Source of the DNA: Gemmata palustris
GTDB lineage: Bacteria > Planctomycetota > Planctomycetia > Gemmatales > Gemmataceae
Direction: 5' to 3'
DNA: 64,000 bases
Assembly (NCBI RefSeq): GCF_017939745.1
Contig: NZ_JAGKQQ010000001.1
Span: 2,542,001-2,606,000, forward strand
Below, piece by piece: positions 42,234 through 50,771 of the stretch; within the stretch, counting starts at the first letter, position 1, and the number at the start of each line of letters is the position of its first letter. The position numbers were made by a program, and so were the translations under genes. The notes beneath the pieces are model-generated. The model worked only from the letters and a program-made list of their open reading frames with translations, made no database searches and was not told the DNA's origin.

Positions 42234-43392
42234 CTTGTTCCGGCGCGCCCGCCCTCGGGCGGTAGCCGCGTCCGTGGGCTTCGAGCGCGCGGGGGTCACG
42301 CGCTGGGAATCCCCCGTGCCGTGGACCGCGGACGCGGCCGTGCTCGACGTCCTGCTCAGGCTCCCGCTCTCGGCCCGGCGCAAAACGGACTTCGCGCTCC
42401 GGCTTCCCAATGCCACGTTCTCGGCCGACGCCCTCAAGCCCGATTCCGACGACCGGTTCCGGGTGTCGTTCCGGTTCCCGGTTCCGGCCGACACGGTTCA
42501 CGGGGATGTGTTGTGGAACGGCCGCGTCCTCGCGACGGTCCCCGTTCACGTCCTCACACCGGACCGCTTCCTCACGAGCCTGAGCCTCACGAGCGCGACC
42601 GTTACCGCACGGTTCGGGGCCGGAACGGTCGCCGCGACCGCACTCGTTCCCGACCGCTGCGACGGGTTACTGGCGACGGCCGTTCTACGGTGCCCCACGG
42701 CGCTCGCGCCGCTCGCGGAACTCGGGCTGCGCGTCGTGTTCCATGACGCACTCAGCGGACACGATTTCGTCGCACCCGTGTCACTGGGCGCGGCCCAGCT
42801 CGCGCGAACGGAAGCGGTGGTCGCGGCCGTGTGCCCCGGTGCGCCGCGCCACGCCAGCGCGTGGTGGGTGACGTGGGTGGCGGGGGAGCGCACGCTCACG
42901 TCGCAGCGCATCCACGCGATCGCGGCGAGCCGGTTCGACGCGGGCGTTCGGGTGCTCGAAACGCGGTTCGCGCTTCTGGACGCGACCGGCGCGGTGCGCA
43001 CAACGAAGGTGCCGGTTCTGGGCGGCGCGGAGCGCGTGGGGCCGTGCTTCGTGCTGTGCGGGAGCGAGCCGGGCGCGGCCGCGCTGTGCCGGTTCGAGAT
43101 CACGGGAATGGTGAACGGGCTCCCCGACCCCGCGACCCGGCGCGAGGCGGACGCGATTGTGACCGACGGCCCGACGGTGTTCGTTCCCGCGCTGTTCGAC
43201 GTGGGCGAGTTAACGGGCGTGAGCGGCTTCGAGTTGCACCTGAACGGCCGACTGCTCGGGTCGGCGTCGCTGCGCCCGGTACCCGCCGCGCGACTCACGG
43301 GCGAGGGCGGTTTCGCCCCGCCGCCGGAATTCGCGTGGTCCGCAGCTGCGGACCACGAACTCGCCGACCGACTGAAGCGCCTTTCGGGGTGA
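42190..43392 (+). CDS. Unknown 400-residue protein in the E1-E2-like operon
   Basis: The start ATG at 42190 lies inside the end of the E1-like gene (44-bp overlap), which implies coupled expression. The sequence is beta-rich throughout. Repeating short strands such as KTDFALRLPNATF, RFRVSFRFPVPADTVHGDVL and GVRVLETRFALLDATG suggest two or three stacked beta-sandwich domains, with few helices until the last 20 residues (WSAAADHELADRLKRL). No signal peptide, membrane helix, JAB (EXn-HxH) or protease motif was found. It could be the modified target, a scaffold or a regulatory subunit of the conjugation system; this is inference from position only. No family was recognised. Confidence 0.75.
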   Translation: MPQWTTPWLAWARDNLFRRARPRAVAASVGFERAGVTRWESPVPWTADAAVLDVLLRLPLSARRKTDFALRLPNATFSADALKPDSDDRFRVSFRFPVPADTVHGDVLWNGRVLATVPVHVLTPDRFLTSLSLTSATVTARFGAGTVAATALVPDRCDGLLATAVLRCPTALAPLAELGLRVVFHDALSGHDFVAPVSLGAAQLARTEAVVAAVCPGAPRHASAWWVTWVAGERTLTSQRIHAIAASRFDAGVRVLETRFALLDATGAVRTTKVPVLGGAERVGPCFVLCGSEPGAAALCRFEITGMVNGLPDPATRREADAIVTDGPTVFVPALFDVGELTGVSGFELHLNGRLLGSASLRPVPAARLTGEGGFAPPPEFAWSAAADHELADRLKRLSG

Positions 43393-43437
43393 AGAGCGGG
43401 ACAGGTGCAAAACCTCACTCACGGTGTCCTCAACCTT

Positions 43438-44214
43438 CTAGCGCTCCCACGGGAGTCGATCGTCCCAATGGGTATCTCCCCAAGTGATGCGGCCGAGTTC
43501 CTGGTAGTTCTGATACGCGAAGTAGCCGAACAGAATCGCGGTAAACACAGTACCTGGTGGAAACCACCACGGTAACTGGGTTGTGAAACCGGCCCCCGCG
43601 CCACGCGCGTCCATCGCGCAGAACAGCGAGTACGCGACCATCAGCAGCGCGCAGCCGAACGATAGTCTTAGCGATACCCGCTTACCTCGGGTGCCCCAGA
43701 ACCACCCACACACCTCACGGCTCACGTGCCCACCGTCGAGCGGGAATACTGGTAAGAGGTTCATAAGGCCCCAAAGCAGGTTGACCAAGAACAGTGCGCG
43801 ATAGAGGTACCAAACTAAGGGCGGCGCGTCATCACCGGCCCAGCCCAGTATCGCGTTCGAGCCGTACACGAGCCCACACAGCAAGAAACCCGCGAACGGT
43901 CCTGCAAGGGAGATGGTGATGCGCCGCCCGCGGCCGAACACTTCGTGCGTCGGTATTGCCAATCCATAAAAGGCGAACAGGACAATATGTGCGCCCGAGC
44001 CGTACCACCGGAACGCGAGCGCGTGGCCAAGTTCGTGGACCAACAGTGCCACAAACACAACCGCGATCCACGCGAGGAAGAATTCGGGTCCGGCGTCGAG
44101 CACCCGCGATCCCATGAGCGCGGTGCCGATCCAGAACCACGGGTGGACACGCACCGGGAACCGCAGCACGCGGAACCGGAGGTCGTATGCTGTTCGTTCC
44201 GGTTCCACCAGCAC
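43438..44214 (-). CDS. Site-2 protease-type M50 membrane metalloprotease
   Basis: This is a 258-residue polytopic protein. The zinc motif HELGH (residues 60-64) lies in helix VVFVALLVHELGHALAF, and the second ligand is in NLLPVFPLDGGH (N152-D160), the arrangement of S2P/RseP-like intramembrane proteases. About five or six membrane helices are seen. It has no PDZ domain, so it is the minimal S2P type. Such enzymes cut membrane-tethered regulators such as anti-sigma factors. The start is taken at GTG 44214, behind a GGGGGA ribosome site; codons upstream read as non-coding. The gene is divergent from the aminotransferase gene. Confidence 0.85.
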   Translation of the reverse strand: MLVEPERTAYDLRFRVLRFPVRVHPWFWIGTALMGSRVLDAGPEFFLAWIAVVFVALLVHELGHALAFRWYGSGAHIVLFAFYGLAIPTHEVFGRGRRITISLAGPFAGFLLCGLVYGSNAILGWAGDDAPPLVWYLYRALFLVNLLWGLMNLLPVFPLDGGHVSREVCGWFWGTRGKRVSLRLSFGCALLMVAYSLFCAMDARGAGAGFTTQLPWWFPPGTVFTAILFGYFAYQNYQELGRITWGDTHWDDRLPWER

Positions 44215-44317
44215 GGTGCGTCCCCCGCAAAGAAATCGGCACGTAAACGTAACAGTTTTGGATTGTATGCGCGGCGCGCGTGAGCCACAATCGCCGCGCG
44301 AGTGTGAGGTACTCAAT

Positions 44318-45439
44318 ATGGATTGGTCCGCGTTCCGCTCACAGTTCCCCGTTACTTCCACGTGGGCGTTCCTCGATCACGCCGCGGTCGCGCCGCTGCC
44401 CGCGCCGGCGGTCGCGGCCCTGCACGACTACGCCCGGAGCCTCGCGACCAACGGCATCACCGCGTACCGCGAGTGGTTCCACCGGCTCACGCACGTTCGC
44501 GCGCTCGCCGCGAAGCTCATCAACGCGCCGCACGCGGACGACGTGTATTTTGTGCCGAACACGACGCACGGGATCGGTGTCGTTGCCGAAGGGTTCCCGT
44601 GGAAGCCCGGTGATAACGTGGTGCTCGCGGCCGAAGAGTACCCGTCGAACCAGTACCCGTGGATGAACCTCGCGCACCGCGGGGTCGAAGTGCGTGTGGT
44701 CCCGAGTCGCGGGAACCGCATCGCAATCGACGACGTTCGGGCCGCGATGACCGACCGCACCCGGGTGCTCACGGTGTCCGCGGTCGAGTTCGCCAGCGGG
44801 TTCCGGCACGATCTCGACGCGCTCGGCACACTCTGCCGCGAACGGGACGTGTTCTTCTTCGTGGATGCGATCCAGGCGCTCGGCGTCTTCCCGATCGATG
44901 TGCAGCGCACGCCCATTGATGCACTCGCAGCGGACGGTCACAAGTGGCTACTCGGCCCCGAAGGGGCGGGCATCGGGTTCGTGCGCCGCGAGTGGGTCGA
45001 GCGCCTACACCCTATCAGTGTGGGTGCGAACAGCGTGGTGAACCCGTGGGCGTTCACCACGATCGACTTCCGGCTGAAGCCGCACGCCGGGCGCTGGGAG
45101 GGCGGCGCGTACAACATGCCCGGGATCACCGCGTTCGGCGCGAGTCTGGAACTGCTCCTGAACGCGGGCACCGAGAACGTCCGGCGCCGCGTGATCGAAC
45201 TAACAGATTACCTGTGCGAGCGGGCCGCGGCCCTCGGCTGGACCGTGTTCAGTTCGCGCGAAGATAACGAGAAATCCGGCATCGTGTCACTTACGCACCC
45301 GACGCTTCCGTCGGACGACGTGTTGAACCGGTGCCGCGCCGCCGGAATTGTGGTAAACAGCCGCGCCGGGCGCGTCCGCGTCAGCCCCCACGCTTACAAC
45401 ACCGAAGACGAGATCGACCGGTTCCTGGCCGTGGCCTGA
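44318..45439 (+). CDS. Class V aminotransferase (PLP-dependent, cysteine-desulfurase-like)
   Basis: This is a 373-residue fold-type I PLP enzyme. DGHKWLLGPEG holds the PLP lysine K209 after H208. FFVDAIQALGV supplies D183 under the pyridine ring, and NTTHGIGVVAEGF binds phosphate. The front part (FLDHAAVAPLP) is typical of the class V/NifS superfamily. It lacks the SufS/IscS active-site cysteine loop (no C before the C-terminal third in the right context), so a desulfurase role is uncertain; serine-pyruvate-type or isopenicillin-epimerase-like chemistry is possible. The start ATG 44318 has a GTGAGG site. coaD follows 12 bp downstream. Confidence 0.87.
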   Translation: MDWSAFRSQFPVTSTWAFLDHAAVAPLPAPAVAALHDYARSLATNGITAYREWFHRLTHVRALAAKLINAPHADDVYFVPNTTHGIGVVAEGFPWKPGDNVVLAAEEYPSNQYPWMNLAHRGVEVRVVPSRGNRIAIDDVRAAMTDRTRVLTVSAVEFASGFRHDLDALGTLCRERDVFFFVDAIQALGVFPIDVQRTPIDALAADGHKWLLGPEGAGIGFVRREWVERLHPISVGANSVVNPWAFTTIDFRLKPHAGRWEGGAYNMPGITAFGASLELLLNAGTENVRRRVIELTDYLCERAAALGWTVFSSREDNEKSGIVSLTHPTLPSDDVLNRCRAAGIVVNSRAGRVRVSPHAYNTEDEIDRFLAVA

Positions 45440-45451
45440 AATGGAGGAAAC

Positions 45452-45973
45452 ATGCCCGACAGTACCCTCAGCCCGCGCGTGGCGGTCTACACCGGCACGT
45501 TCGACCCGGTCCACTACGGGCACCTGGACATCATCCGGCGCGGCAGTCGGCTGTTCGACAAACTCATCGTCGGCGTGGGCATCAATCCCGACAAGAAAAC
45601 GCTGTTCAACATCGAGGAGCGGGTACAACTCATTCGCGACGTGACCAGCGGAAAGGGCGACAAAGCGGAGCCGCTGTCGAACGTCGAGGTGCTGTCGTTC
45701 GAGGGCCTCGCGGTGCGGTTCGTCCGCGATTGCGGCGCCCGCATCATGCTCCGCGGTCTGCGCACGCTCTCCGACATGGAGTACGAGTTCACCATGTCGC
45801 TCATGAACCTCGCCCAGGACCCGCAAATCGAAACGCTGTTCCTGATGGCGAAGGAAGAGTTTTCGCACGTCAGTTCGTCGCTCTTGCGGCAAATCGCGGC
45901 CCTTGATGGCAACCTGTCGAAGTTCCTCCCGGAACCGGTGCGGACCGCGCTCGCCGAACGCGCGCGGCGGTAG
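45452..45973 (+). CDS. coaD: Phosphopantetheine adenylyltransferase
   Basis: This is a 173-residue enzyme that adenylates 4'-phosphopantetheine to dephospho-CoA, the penultimate step of coenzyme A synthesis. The nucleotidyltransferase motif TGTFDPVHYGHLDII (H21..H24) and the later VSSSLLRQIA (the family's ISST-x-x-R loop) are intact. RGLRTLSDMEYEFTMSLMNL is the substrate pocket helix found in all CoaD proteins. A strong GGAGG site precedes ATG. It is expressed with the class V aminotransferase gene; no other CoA gene is nearby. The size matches the family (about 160-170). Confidence 0.95.
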   Translation: MPDSTLSPRVAVYTGTFDPVHYGHLDIIRRGSRLFDKLIVGVGINPDKKTLFNIEERVQLIRDVTSGKGDKAEPLSNVEVLSFEGLAVRFVRDCGARIMLRGLRTLSDMEYEFTMSLMNLAQDPQIETLFLMAKEEFSHVSSSLLRQIAALDGNLSKFLPEPVRTALAERARR

Positions 45974-46021
45974 CAGAGAAGGGGTGTAAGTAGGAGCGGG
46001 TGAAGGGGTGATTTGGACATT

Positions 46022-46049
46022 ACCCACCGCCCTTGCGGGCGGGGTTCAC
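46022..46049. repeat. Short palindromic repeat, copy 1
   Basis: This is a 28-base unit with stem CCGCCC/GGGCGG, repeated exactly at 63804-63831. It lies between convergent coaD and the beta-propeller gene. Confidence 0.75.
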
Positions 46050-46185
46050 CCGCGCTGGTGGCAGCCCTCACCCCAGCGCGTTCCACGTGTGTGGTCTGTA
46101 CCCCGAAGGGGTTAGATTCCTCAGCCCAGGGTCGCGGCGCAGACGCGCACCCTGGGAACAAACCGCGACCGCACCTTCTCTTCAA

Positions 46186-47484
46186 TCACTTCGCCGGTAT
46201 CAGTTCGAGCGCGATCAGCTTTTCCTTCCCGCGCACATACAGCAAGCCGTTGCTCACAACGGGCGCGGCCCAACACGGGTACTCCAGCCCCGGCACCTCG
46301 TATTTCGACACTTCTTCGTACTTGGTCGCGTTGACTTTGATAAGCGCGAGGTCACCGTACTCCGACAGGCTGATCAAGTGCCCGTCCACGAGCGTCAGAC
46401 TGCACCGCTTCGTGCGCCGCTGCCGCCACTTCACGTCGCCGGTCGCGAGTTCGACGCACCGGATGTCGGAGTCTTCCGTGTGGCGCCCGCTGCTGCCGTA
46501 TACGAAGCCGTTCACGTGAATCGGCGTGTTCCAGTGGCACATCAGCGACTGATCGCCCGCGTCCTTCTCCTTATCGGTCCAGACTTCTTTCGGTTTGCCG
46601 CCCTTCAGGTCGATGAGCGCGCTGCCCACGCCGTAGCACTCGGTGAGCAGTACCTTGTCACCGACCACGACGGGGTTGCTCGCGTTCACGCTCTCCTCGA
46701 GCCGCGCGCGCCACGGGTAGTAGAACTCGCTCTTGCCCGTTTGCGGGTCGAAGCCCATTAACCCACCGCGCCCGAAGTACAGCCCCGTTTTCTTGCCGTT
46801 GAGCGTGGTGATGACCGGGCTGGAATAACTGGCGAGTTCGTCGCCCGTCGCGTACTTCTCGGCACCGGTCTTCTTGTCGAAGGCGACTAACCCCGTGCCG
46901 TTCGGCTTCACCATGCGGAAGTCCACCGGGCGCGGGCCTTTCACGCTCCCGCCGACGGGCAGAATGAGCAGATCGCCGTCGATCACGGGCACGCTGCCGG
47001 CGCCGAAGAAGTTCTGGTGGAAGAAGTATTTCGCCCTCGTCTCGACCTTCCACACCTCTTTCCCGGTGGCAACGTTGAGGCAGCAGAGCACGCCATCGGG
47101 ACCGTACAGGTACACGCGATCCCCATCGACCACCGGGCACGCGCGCGGACCCGGGTCATAGCCGTAAATGTCCTTGTATTCGGTGGGGTATTCGTACTTC
47201 CAGAGAGGTTTGCCCGTCGCGGCTTCGCGCGCGGTGAGGCGAACGTTATCGCCGAAACGGTCCGCGTGGAACAGTCGCCCGTCGGCGGTGACCGGCGGCG
47301 CGAAGCCGATACCGAGTTCGCACTCCCAGACCTTCTTCAGCCCCTTCGCGGGCCACGGGGTGATGATGCCCTTCTCTGTGGAAACGCCGTCGCGCGTCGG
47401 GCCGAGAAACGTGGGCCAGTCGGCCGCGTGCAGTGGGAGCGCGACGCTGAGAACGAGGGCAACGACCGCGAGAAATCGCGACAT
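46186..47484 (-). CDS. Exported PQQ-like beta-propeller protein
   Basis: This is a 432-residue protein. The start ATG at 47484 opens a signal peptide (SRFLAVVALVLSVALPLHAA). The mature part is a repeated beta-propeller of the PQQ/BamB-like type: ADWPTFLGPTRDGVSTEKGI opens the ring, and blades recur with D-G-x-x-x-x and W-K-x-x-T patterns (GKPLWKYEYPTEYKDIYGYD, DVKWRQRRTKRCSLTLVDGH). Such proteins are very common in planctomycetes; few bind PQQ, and many are thought to be structural or substrate-binding. No catalytic residue is identifiable here. Genes on both sides are unrelated, so its partner is unknown. Confidence 0.85.
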   Translation of the reverse strand: MSRFLAVVALVLSVALPLHAADWPTFLGPTRDGVSTEKGIITPWPAKGLKKVWECELGIGFAPPVTADGRLFHADRFGDNVRLTAREAATGKPLWKYEYPTEYKDIYGYDPGPRACPVVDGDRVYLYGPDGVLCCLNVATGKEVWKVETRAKYFFHQNFFGAGSVPVIDGDLLILPVGGSVKGPRPVDFRMVKPNGTGLVAFDKKTGAEKYATGDELASYSSPVITTLNGKKTGLYFGRGGLMGFDPQTGKSEFYYPWRARLEESVNASNPVVVGDKVLLTECYGVGSALIDLKGGKPKEVWTDKEKDAGDQSLMCHWNTPIHVNGFVYGSSGRHTEDSDIRCVELATGDVKWRQRRTKRCSLTLVDGHLISLSEYGDLALIKVNATKYEEVSKYEVPGLEYPCWAAPVVSNGLLYVRGKEKLIALELIPAK

Positions 47485-47556
47485 GGGATCGGCTCCGGTG
47501 GGAAGGATTTGAGCGTACACCGGCGCGCACAAAACAGCAACACCCCGTGCGCAGAC

Positions 47557-47680
47557 CGCCCCCTCCCTGAAGGGAAGGCAGACACTTCACGGTCGGTCGA
47601 CTTAGCACTAATCTCAGCGATGTCGTGTGTCAGCTCCCCCTTCCCTTCAGGGAGGGGGGACGGGGGGGTAGGTCTCCGCG
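47557..47680. repeat. GC-rich inverted-repeat element, intergenic copy
   Basis: The left arm contains CCCCCTCCCTGAAGGGAAGG and the right arm at about 47633 shares a 22-base stretch with 56558-56579 exactly, and with 936-957 with one difference. The outer GGTAGGTCTCC parallels GGTAGGTTCTCC of the element in the GT87-like gene. The element ends one base before the stop codon of the next gene on the minus strand. Confidence 0.8.
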
Positions 47681-47681
47681 A

Positions 47682-49460
47682 TTAGCGCCCGCCCACGCTC
47701 AGCGGGCCATCGAAGCCAACGAACGGCACGATCTCGGCGAGCGGCGCCTTCACGCGACCGGTGTCGAAGATGCGCAACGGGCTGTTCTTCAGTCCGGCGC
47801 CGGGGCCGGTTACCACGCGGTTGCGGGCGGTCATCGCGACCCGAACGCCCCCGCGGAATCGCTCGTCGTAGGCCAGCCATTCGACCAGCATCTTGCCCTT
47901 CAGATCGAACACGCGCACCAGCGGAACCGCGCCCGCATCGAGACCGATGATCGCGTTCGCGATGTTGTCACCGGTTACGTCGCCCGCGACGATGTACGCG
48001 CCCCCGCGATACTTGTTGTCCAACACCGGGAACTCGCCGAGCACGTCGCGGTTCTTCCCGTTGAACACCTTCACTGTGGTGACCGCGTTGCCGGGGCCGT
48101 TCACGGTGAACAGGTCCGGGATTCCGTCGCCGTTCGCGTCCCCCCACCCGATCCGCACGCCACCGGTCACCTTCTGGTCGTGGGCGAAGAAGCTATCGAT
48201 TTCCTTCCCCTGCGCGAGATCGAAGATCTTGATGTGCTGCGTGCCCTCGGCGGTCACGGCGATGAGCGCGCGGCCGTCTTTCGTTAGATCGGTGCCAGAA
48301 ACCTGAACCCCGCCCCTCCAGTTGGGGAACGGTACGAACTCGACGAGCAGGTTCAGGTCGCGCCCGTCGTACACGCGCACGGGTAACGGCGCGCCCGGTC
48401 CCCGAACCGGGCCGGGGGCCACAACCAAATCCGGCACGCGGTCGCCGTTGAGGTCCGACATGTCCACGCGGACGCCGCCGTCGAAAGACTTGTCGTAAGC
48501 GAAGAAGTTGTACGCGACCGTGCCCCTTTCATCCGCGAACACGGTGACGCGCGGTTGCCCGCCCGTATCTGCCCCCACCGCGAACGAGAACCGTTTGACG
48601 TCCGGCGCGCCCGGCGGCGGGAGCGGTGCCCCGGGGCCGGGCGGCAGGTTCAGCACACCGCCGAGGCGCCGGTGCAGGTTGTCCACGCGCCCGGACTGCG
48701 CCTGGACCGCAGCCGGCAATCCGCGCACGCGACCAAGCAACCCGAGCACCTCGCCCCAATGCTCGCCCATCGCGAGGTACGCTTGTTTGACCTGGTTCGC
48801 GTCGGCGTCGTCGCGCACTCGGCGCGCCAACACGCGCACGTCCCGCGCGTACTGACCGAGGGCACGATCGAGTTGCCGCTCGTTCGGCAGCGCTTCCGCG
48901 CTGATGGTTCGCAGTTCTTCGGTGTTGTCATCGATCGAGTCCGCGAGCCGGAGCAACCGGCGCTTGGTGCGGTCCGGGCTGTTGTCACCGGCGCCGATCG
49001 CTGCCGCGAGCTGGTGGTACGCGCTGTCCGCGCGGGCGAGTGACGCCGCGGTCGCTTGCTTCGCGATCGGGTTCTGGTTGGTGGCCGCCGCCAGCGCGTT
49101 CAACGACTTCTCCACGTCCGCGAACGCCGCGAACACCTTGTCACGCGGTACGCCCTTGCGCACGAGTTGATCGAGTTCGAGGGTCTGCAGGATCGCGTTT
49201 TCGATCTGGGTGTTAATCCCGGCGCGCACGACCGGTGCGAGCTTCGCGTTCGCGATTTCGCCCTTGATCGTTTCCAGGTCGAGCGACAGTTGCCCGGTCC
49301 ACCGGAGCACGGACGACTGCCAGAACTGCTCGGGCGTGGACCCGAACTGTTTGAACGGGACCGCGGCCGGTGGCGCCTTGCCGGGTTGGGCCGATGCGGT
49401 CGAGACCGTGCCGAAGAGGAGAGCGAGCCCGAGCCCCACCCCGAACCGAGGATGCGTCAT
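47682..49460 (-). CDS. Exported FG-GAP/VCBS-repeat-like beta-propeller protein
   Basis: This is a 592-residue protein. A signal peptide (FGVGLGLALLFGTVSTASAQ) is followed by a long helical region, residues 35-265, with many Leu/Ala/Arg heptads (RRLLRLADSIDDNTEELRTI). A proline-rich linker follows (PPGPGAPLPPPGAPD). Residues about 290-590 hold about five propeller-like repeats with Asp-rich FG-GAP/VCBS calcium loops (DMSDLNGDRVPDLVVAPGPV, WGDANGDGIPDLFTVNGPGN, AGDVTGDNIANAIIGLD). Such folds bind calcium and often carbohydrate or protein ligands outside the cell. The helical front part may dimerise or bind the cell surface. The stop codon abuts a repeat element. Confidence 0.82.
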   Translation of the reverse strand: MTHPRFGVGLGLALLFGTVSTASAQPGKAPPAAVPFKQFGSTPEQFWQSSVLRWTGQLSLDLETIKGEIANAKLAPVVRAGINTQIENAILQTLELDQLVRKGVPRDKVFAAFADVEKSLNALAAATNQNPIAKQATAASLARADSAYHQLAAAIGAGDNSPDRTKRRLLRLADSIDDNTEELRTISAEALPNERQLDRALGQYARDVRVLARRVRDDADANQVKQAYLAMGEHWGEVLGLLGRVRGLPAAVQAQSGRVDNLHRRLGGVLNLPPGPGAPLPPPGAPDVKRFSFAVGADTGGQPRVTVFADERGTVAYNFFAYDKSFDGGVRVDMSDLNGDRVPDLVVAPGPVRGPGAPLPVRVYDGRDLNLLVEFVPFPNWRGGVQVSGTDLTKDGRALIAVTAEGTQHIKIFDLAQGKEIDSFFAHDQKVTGGVRIGWGDANGDGIPDLFTVNGPGNAVTTVKVFNGKNRDVLGEFPVLDNKYRGGAYIVAGDVTGDNIANAIIGLDAGAVPLVRVFDLKGKMLVEWLAYDERFRGGVRVAMTARNRVVTGPGAGLKNSPLRIFDTGRVKAPLAEIVPFVGFDGPLSVGGR

Positions 49461-49577
49461 GATGCACCTTCAACCTGTGTCGCGAGTCCCTGGCGCAATC
49501 CGCGCCCACCGAGACGATTGTATCGCTACCAGAACTACTCCGCGGAACTCGCTTGCGCGAAAAGGGCCGGGAATGCT

Positions 49578-49645
49578 CACCCGCTCGTTGGCACGCGCGG
49601 TTCGTCAAGGGGCCAAGGCGAACCGCGCGTGCCAACGGGCGGGTG
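49578..49645. repeat. 27-bp inverted repeat (hairpin) in a divergent promoter region
   Basis: The arms 49578-49604 and 49619-49645 are reverse complements of 27 bases with one T/C difference; the 14-nt loop is TCAAGGGGCCAAGG. It lies between divergent genes, so it is not simply a terminator. Confidence 0.75.
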
Positions 49646-49724
49646 AATCTCGATGCCTCGCCCGCTAACCGATCCCCTCGCTCCCATCTACAATTCGTCA
49701 CATCACCAACTTCCGAGGTTCCAA

Positions 49725-50759
49725 ATGGTTCGTGCCAGGCAAGCCGTCATTACCGAGCCGTTCAAAACGACCGTGCGCGAGGTCGAAATCCCCGATCCCG
49801 CCCCGAACCAGATCCTCATCGGGGCCGAATACTCGGCGATCAGCGCCGGCACCGAACTGGCCGTGTACACGGGCACGCACCAGTGGCTCAAAGACCCCGC
49901 GATGCCGGACTGGAAGTTCCCGTTCCGCTCGGGTTACTCCGCCGCAGGCCGCGTGCTGAAGGTCGGCAAGGACTTCCCAGGCGGCTTCGCGGAAGGCGAC
50001 CGCGTGAGCTTCCCCGGTAACCACGCTTCGGCGGAACTCCTCACGGTGGGCCACGAGCGCTGCCGCGTGTGGAAGATCCCCGATAATCTCGGGTTCGACA
50101 AGGCCTCTATCGCGTGCATCTCGCGCTACGGGATGGGCGTTTCCGTGCGCGCAGGGCTAACGGTGGGCCGCAGCGCCGCGGTGCTGGGGCTGGGAATCAT
50201 CGGGCAGTTTTCGCTGCGGTGCTTGCTCGCCGCGGGCGCGGGACCGGTCGTCGGTATCGACGCGGTGAAGATGCGGCGCGACGCGGCACTCGCAGCCGGC
50301 GCCGACCACGTCATCGATCCCACCGCGGGCGACATCAAGCAGCAACTGAACGCCTTCCTGGGGACGAAGGGCGCGGAGATCGTCGGCGACGCGACCGGCG
50401 TGCCCGATGCGATCCCGACCGCGATGAGCCTCGCGTGCGACGCGGGCCAGGTAGTCGTGGTCGGTAGCCCGCGCGGGAAAGCGAAGGAAGTGAACTTCTA
50501 CGACGACCTGCACCGCCGTTACATCGAGGTGACCGGCGCGCACGGGAACATGCTGTTCGAGCCGGCGCACACGCGGCTCGCGGGCGCCTGGGACATCGAC
50601 AAGGCGCAGAAGTGGCTCATTCGCCAGCTCGCCGCCGGACGCCTGAGCCTCGCGGGGCTGGTGACGCACACCATCACCCCGGAGCAACTCGGCGACGCCT
50701 ACGAGGGGCTGTTGAAGGACAAGGACAACTACCTCGGCGTCCTGATGAAATGGGTGTGA
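49725..50759 (+). CDS. Medium-chain (MDR) zinc-type alcohol dehydrogenase-like oxidoreductase
   Basis: This is a 344-residue MDR protein. The start ATG 49725 follows a GAGG site and opens VRARQAVITEPFKTTVREVE, the usual start of bacterial chlorophyllide/threonine-dehydrogenase-like MDRs. The cofactor-domain loop is GLGIIGQF, with G-x-D after beta-2 (VVGIDAVKMRR) pointing to NAD. The central EYSAISAGTELAVY, in place of the C-G-x-D zinc motif, means the catalytic zinc cysteine is absent, so the enzyme may be zinc-independent, like some sorbitol- or chlorophyllide-type relatives. Its partner and substrate are unknown. It ends 12 bp before a convergent DUF433 gene. Confidence 0.85.
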   Translation: MVRARQAVITEPFKTTVREVEIPDPAPNQILIGAEYSAISAGTELAVYTGTHQWLKDPAMPDWKFPFRSGYSAAGRVLKVGKDFPGGFAEGDRVSFPGNHASAELLTVGHERCRVWKIPDNLGFDKASIACISRYGMGVSVRAGLTVGRSAAVLGLGIIGQFSLRCLLAAGAGPVVGIDAVKMRRDAALAAGADHVIDPTAGDIKQQLNAFLGTKGAEIVGDATGVPDAIPTAMSLACDAGQVVVVGSPRGKAKEVNFYDDLHRRYIEVTGAHGNMLFEPAHTRLAGAWDIDKAQKWLIRQLAAGRLSLAGLVTHTITPEQLGDAYEGLLKDKDNYLGVLMKWV

Positions 50760-50771
50760 TATGTTCTGAGG

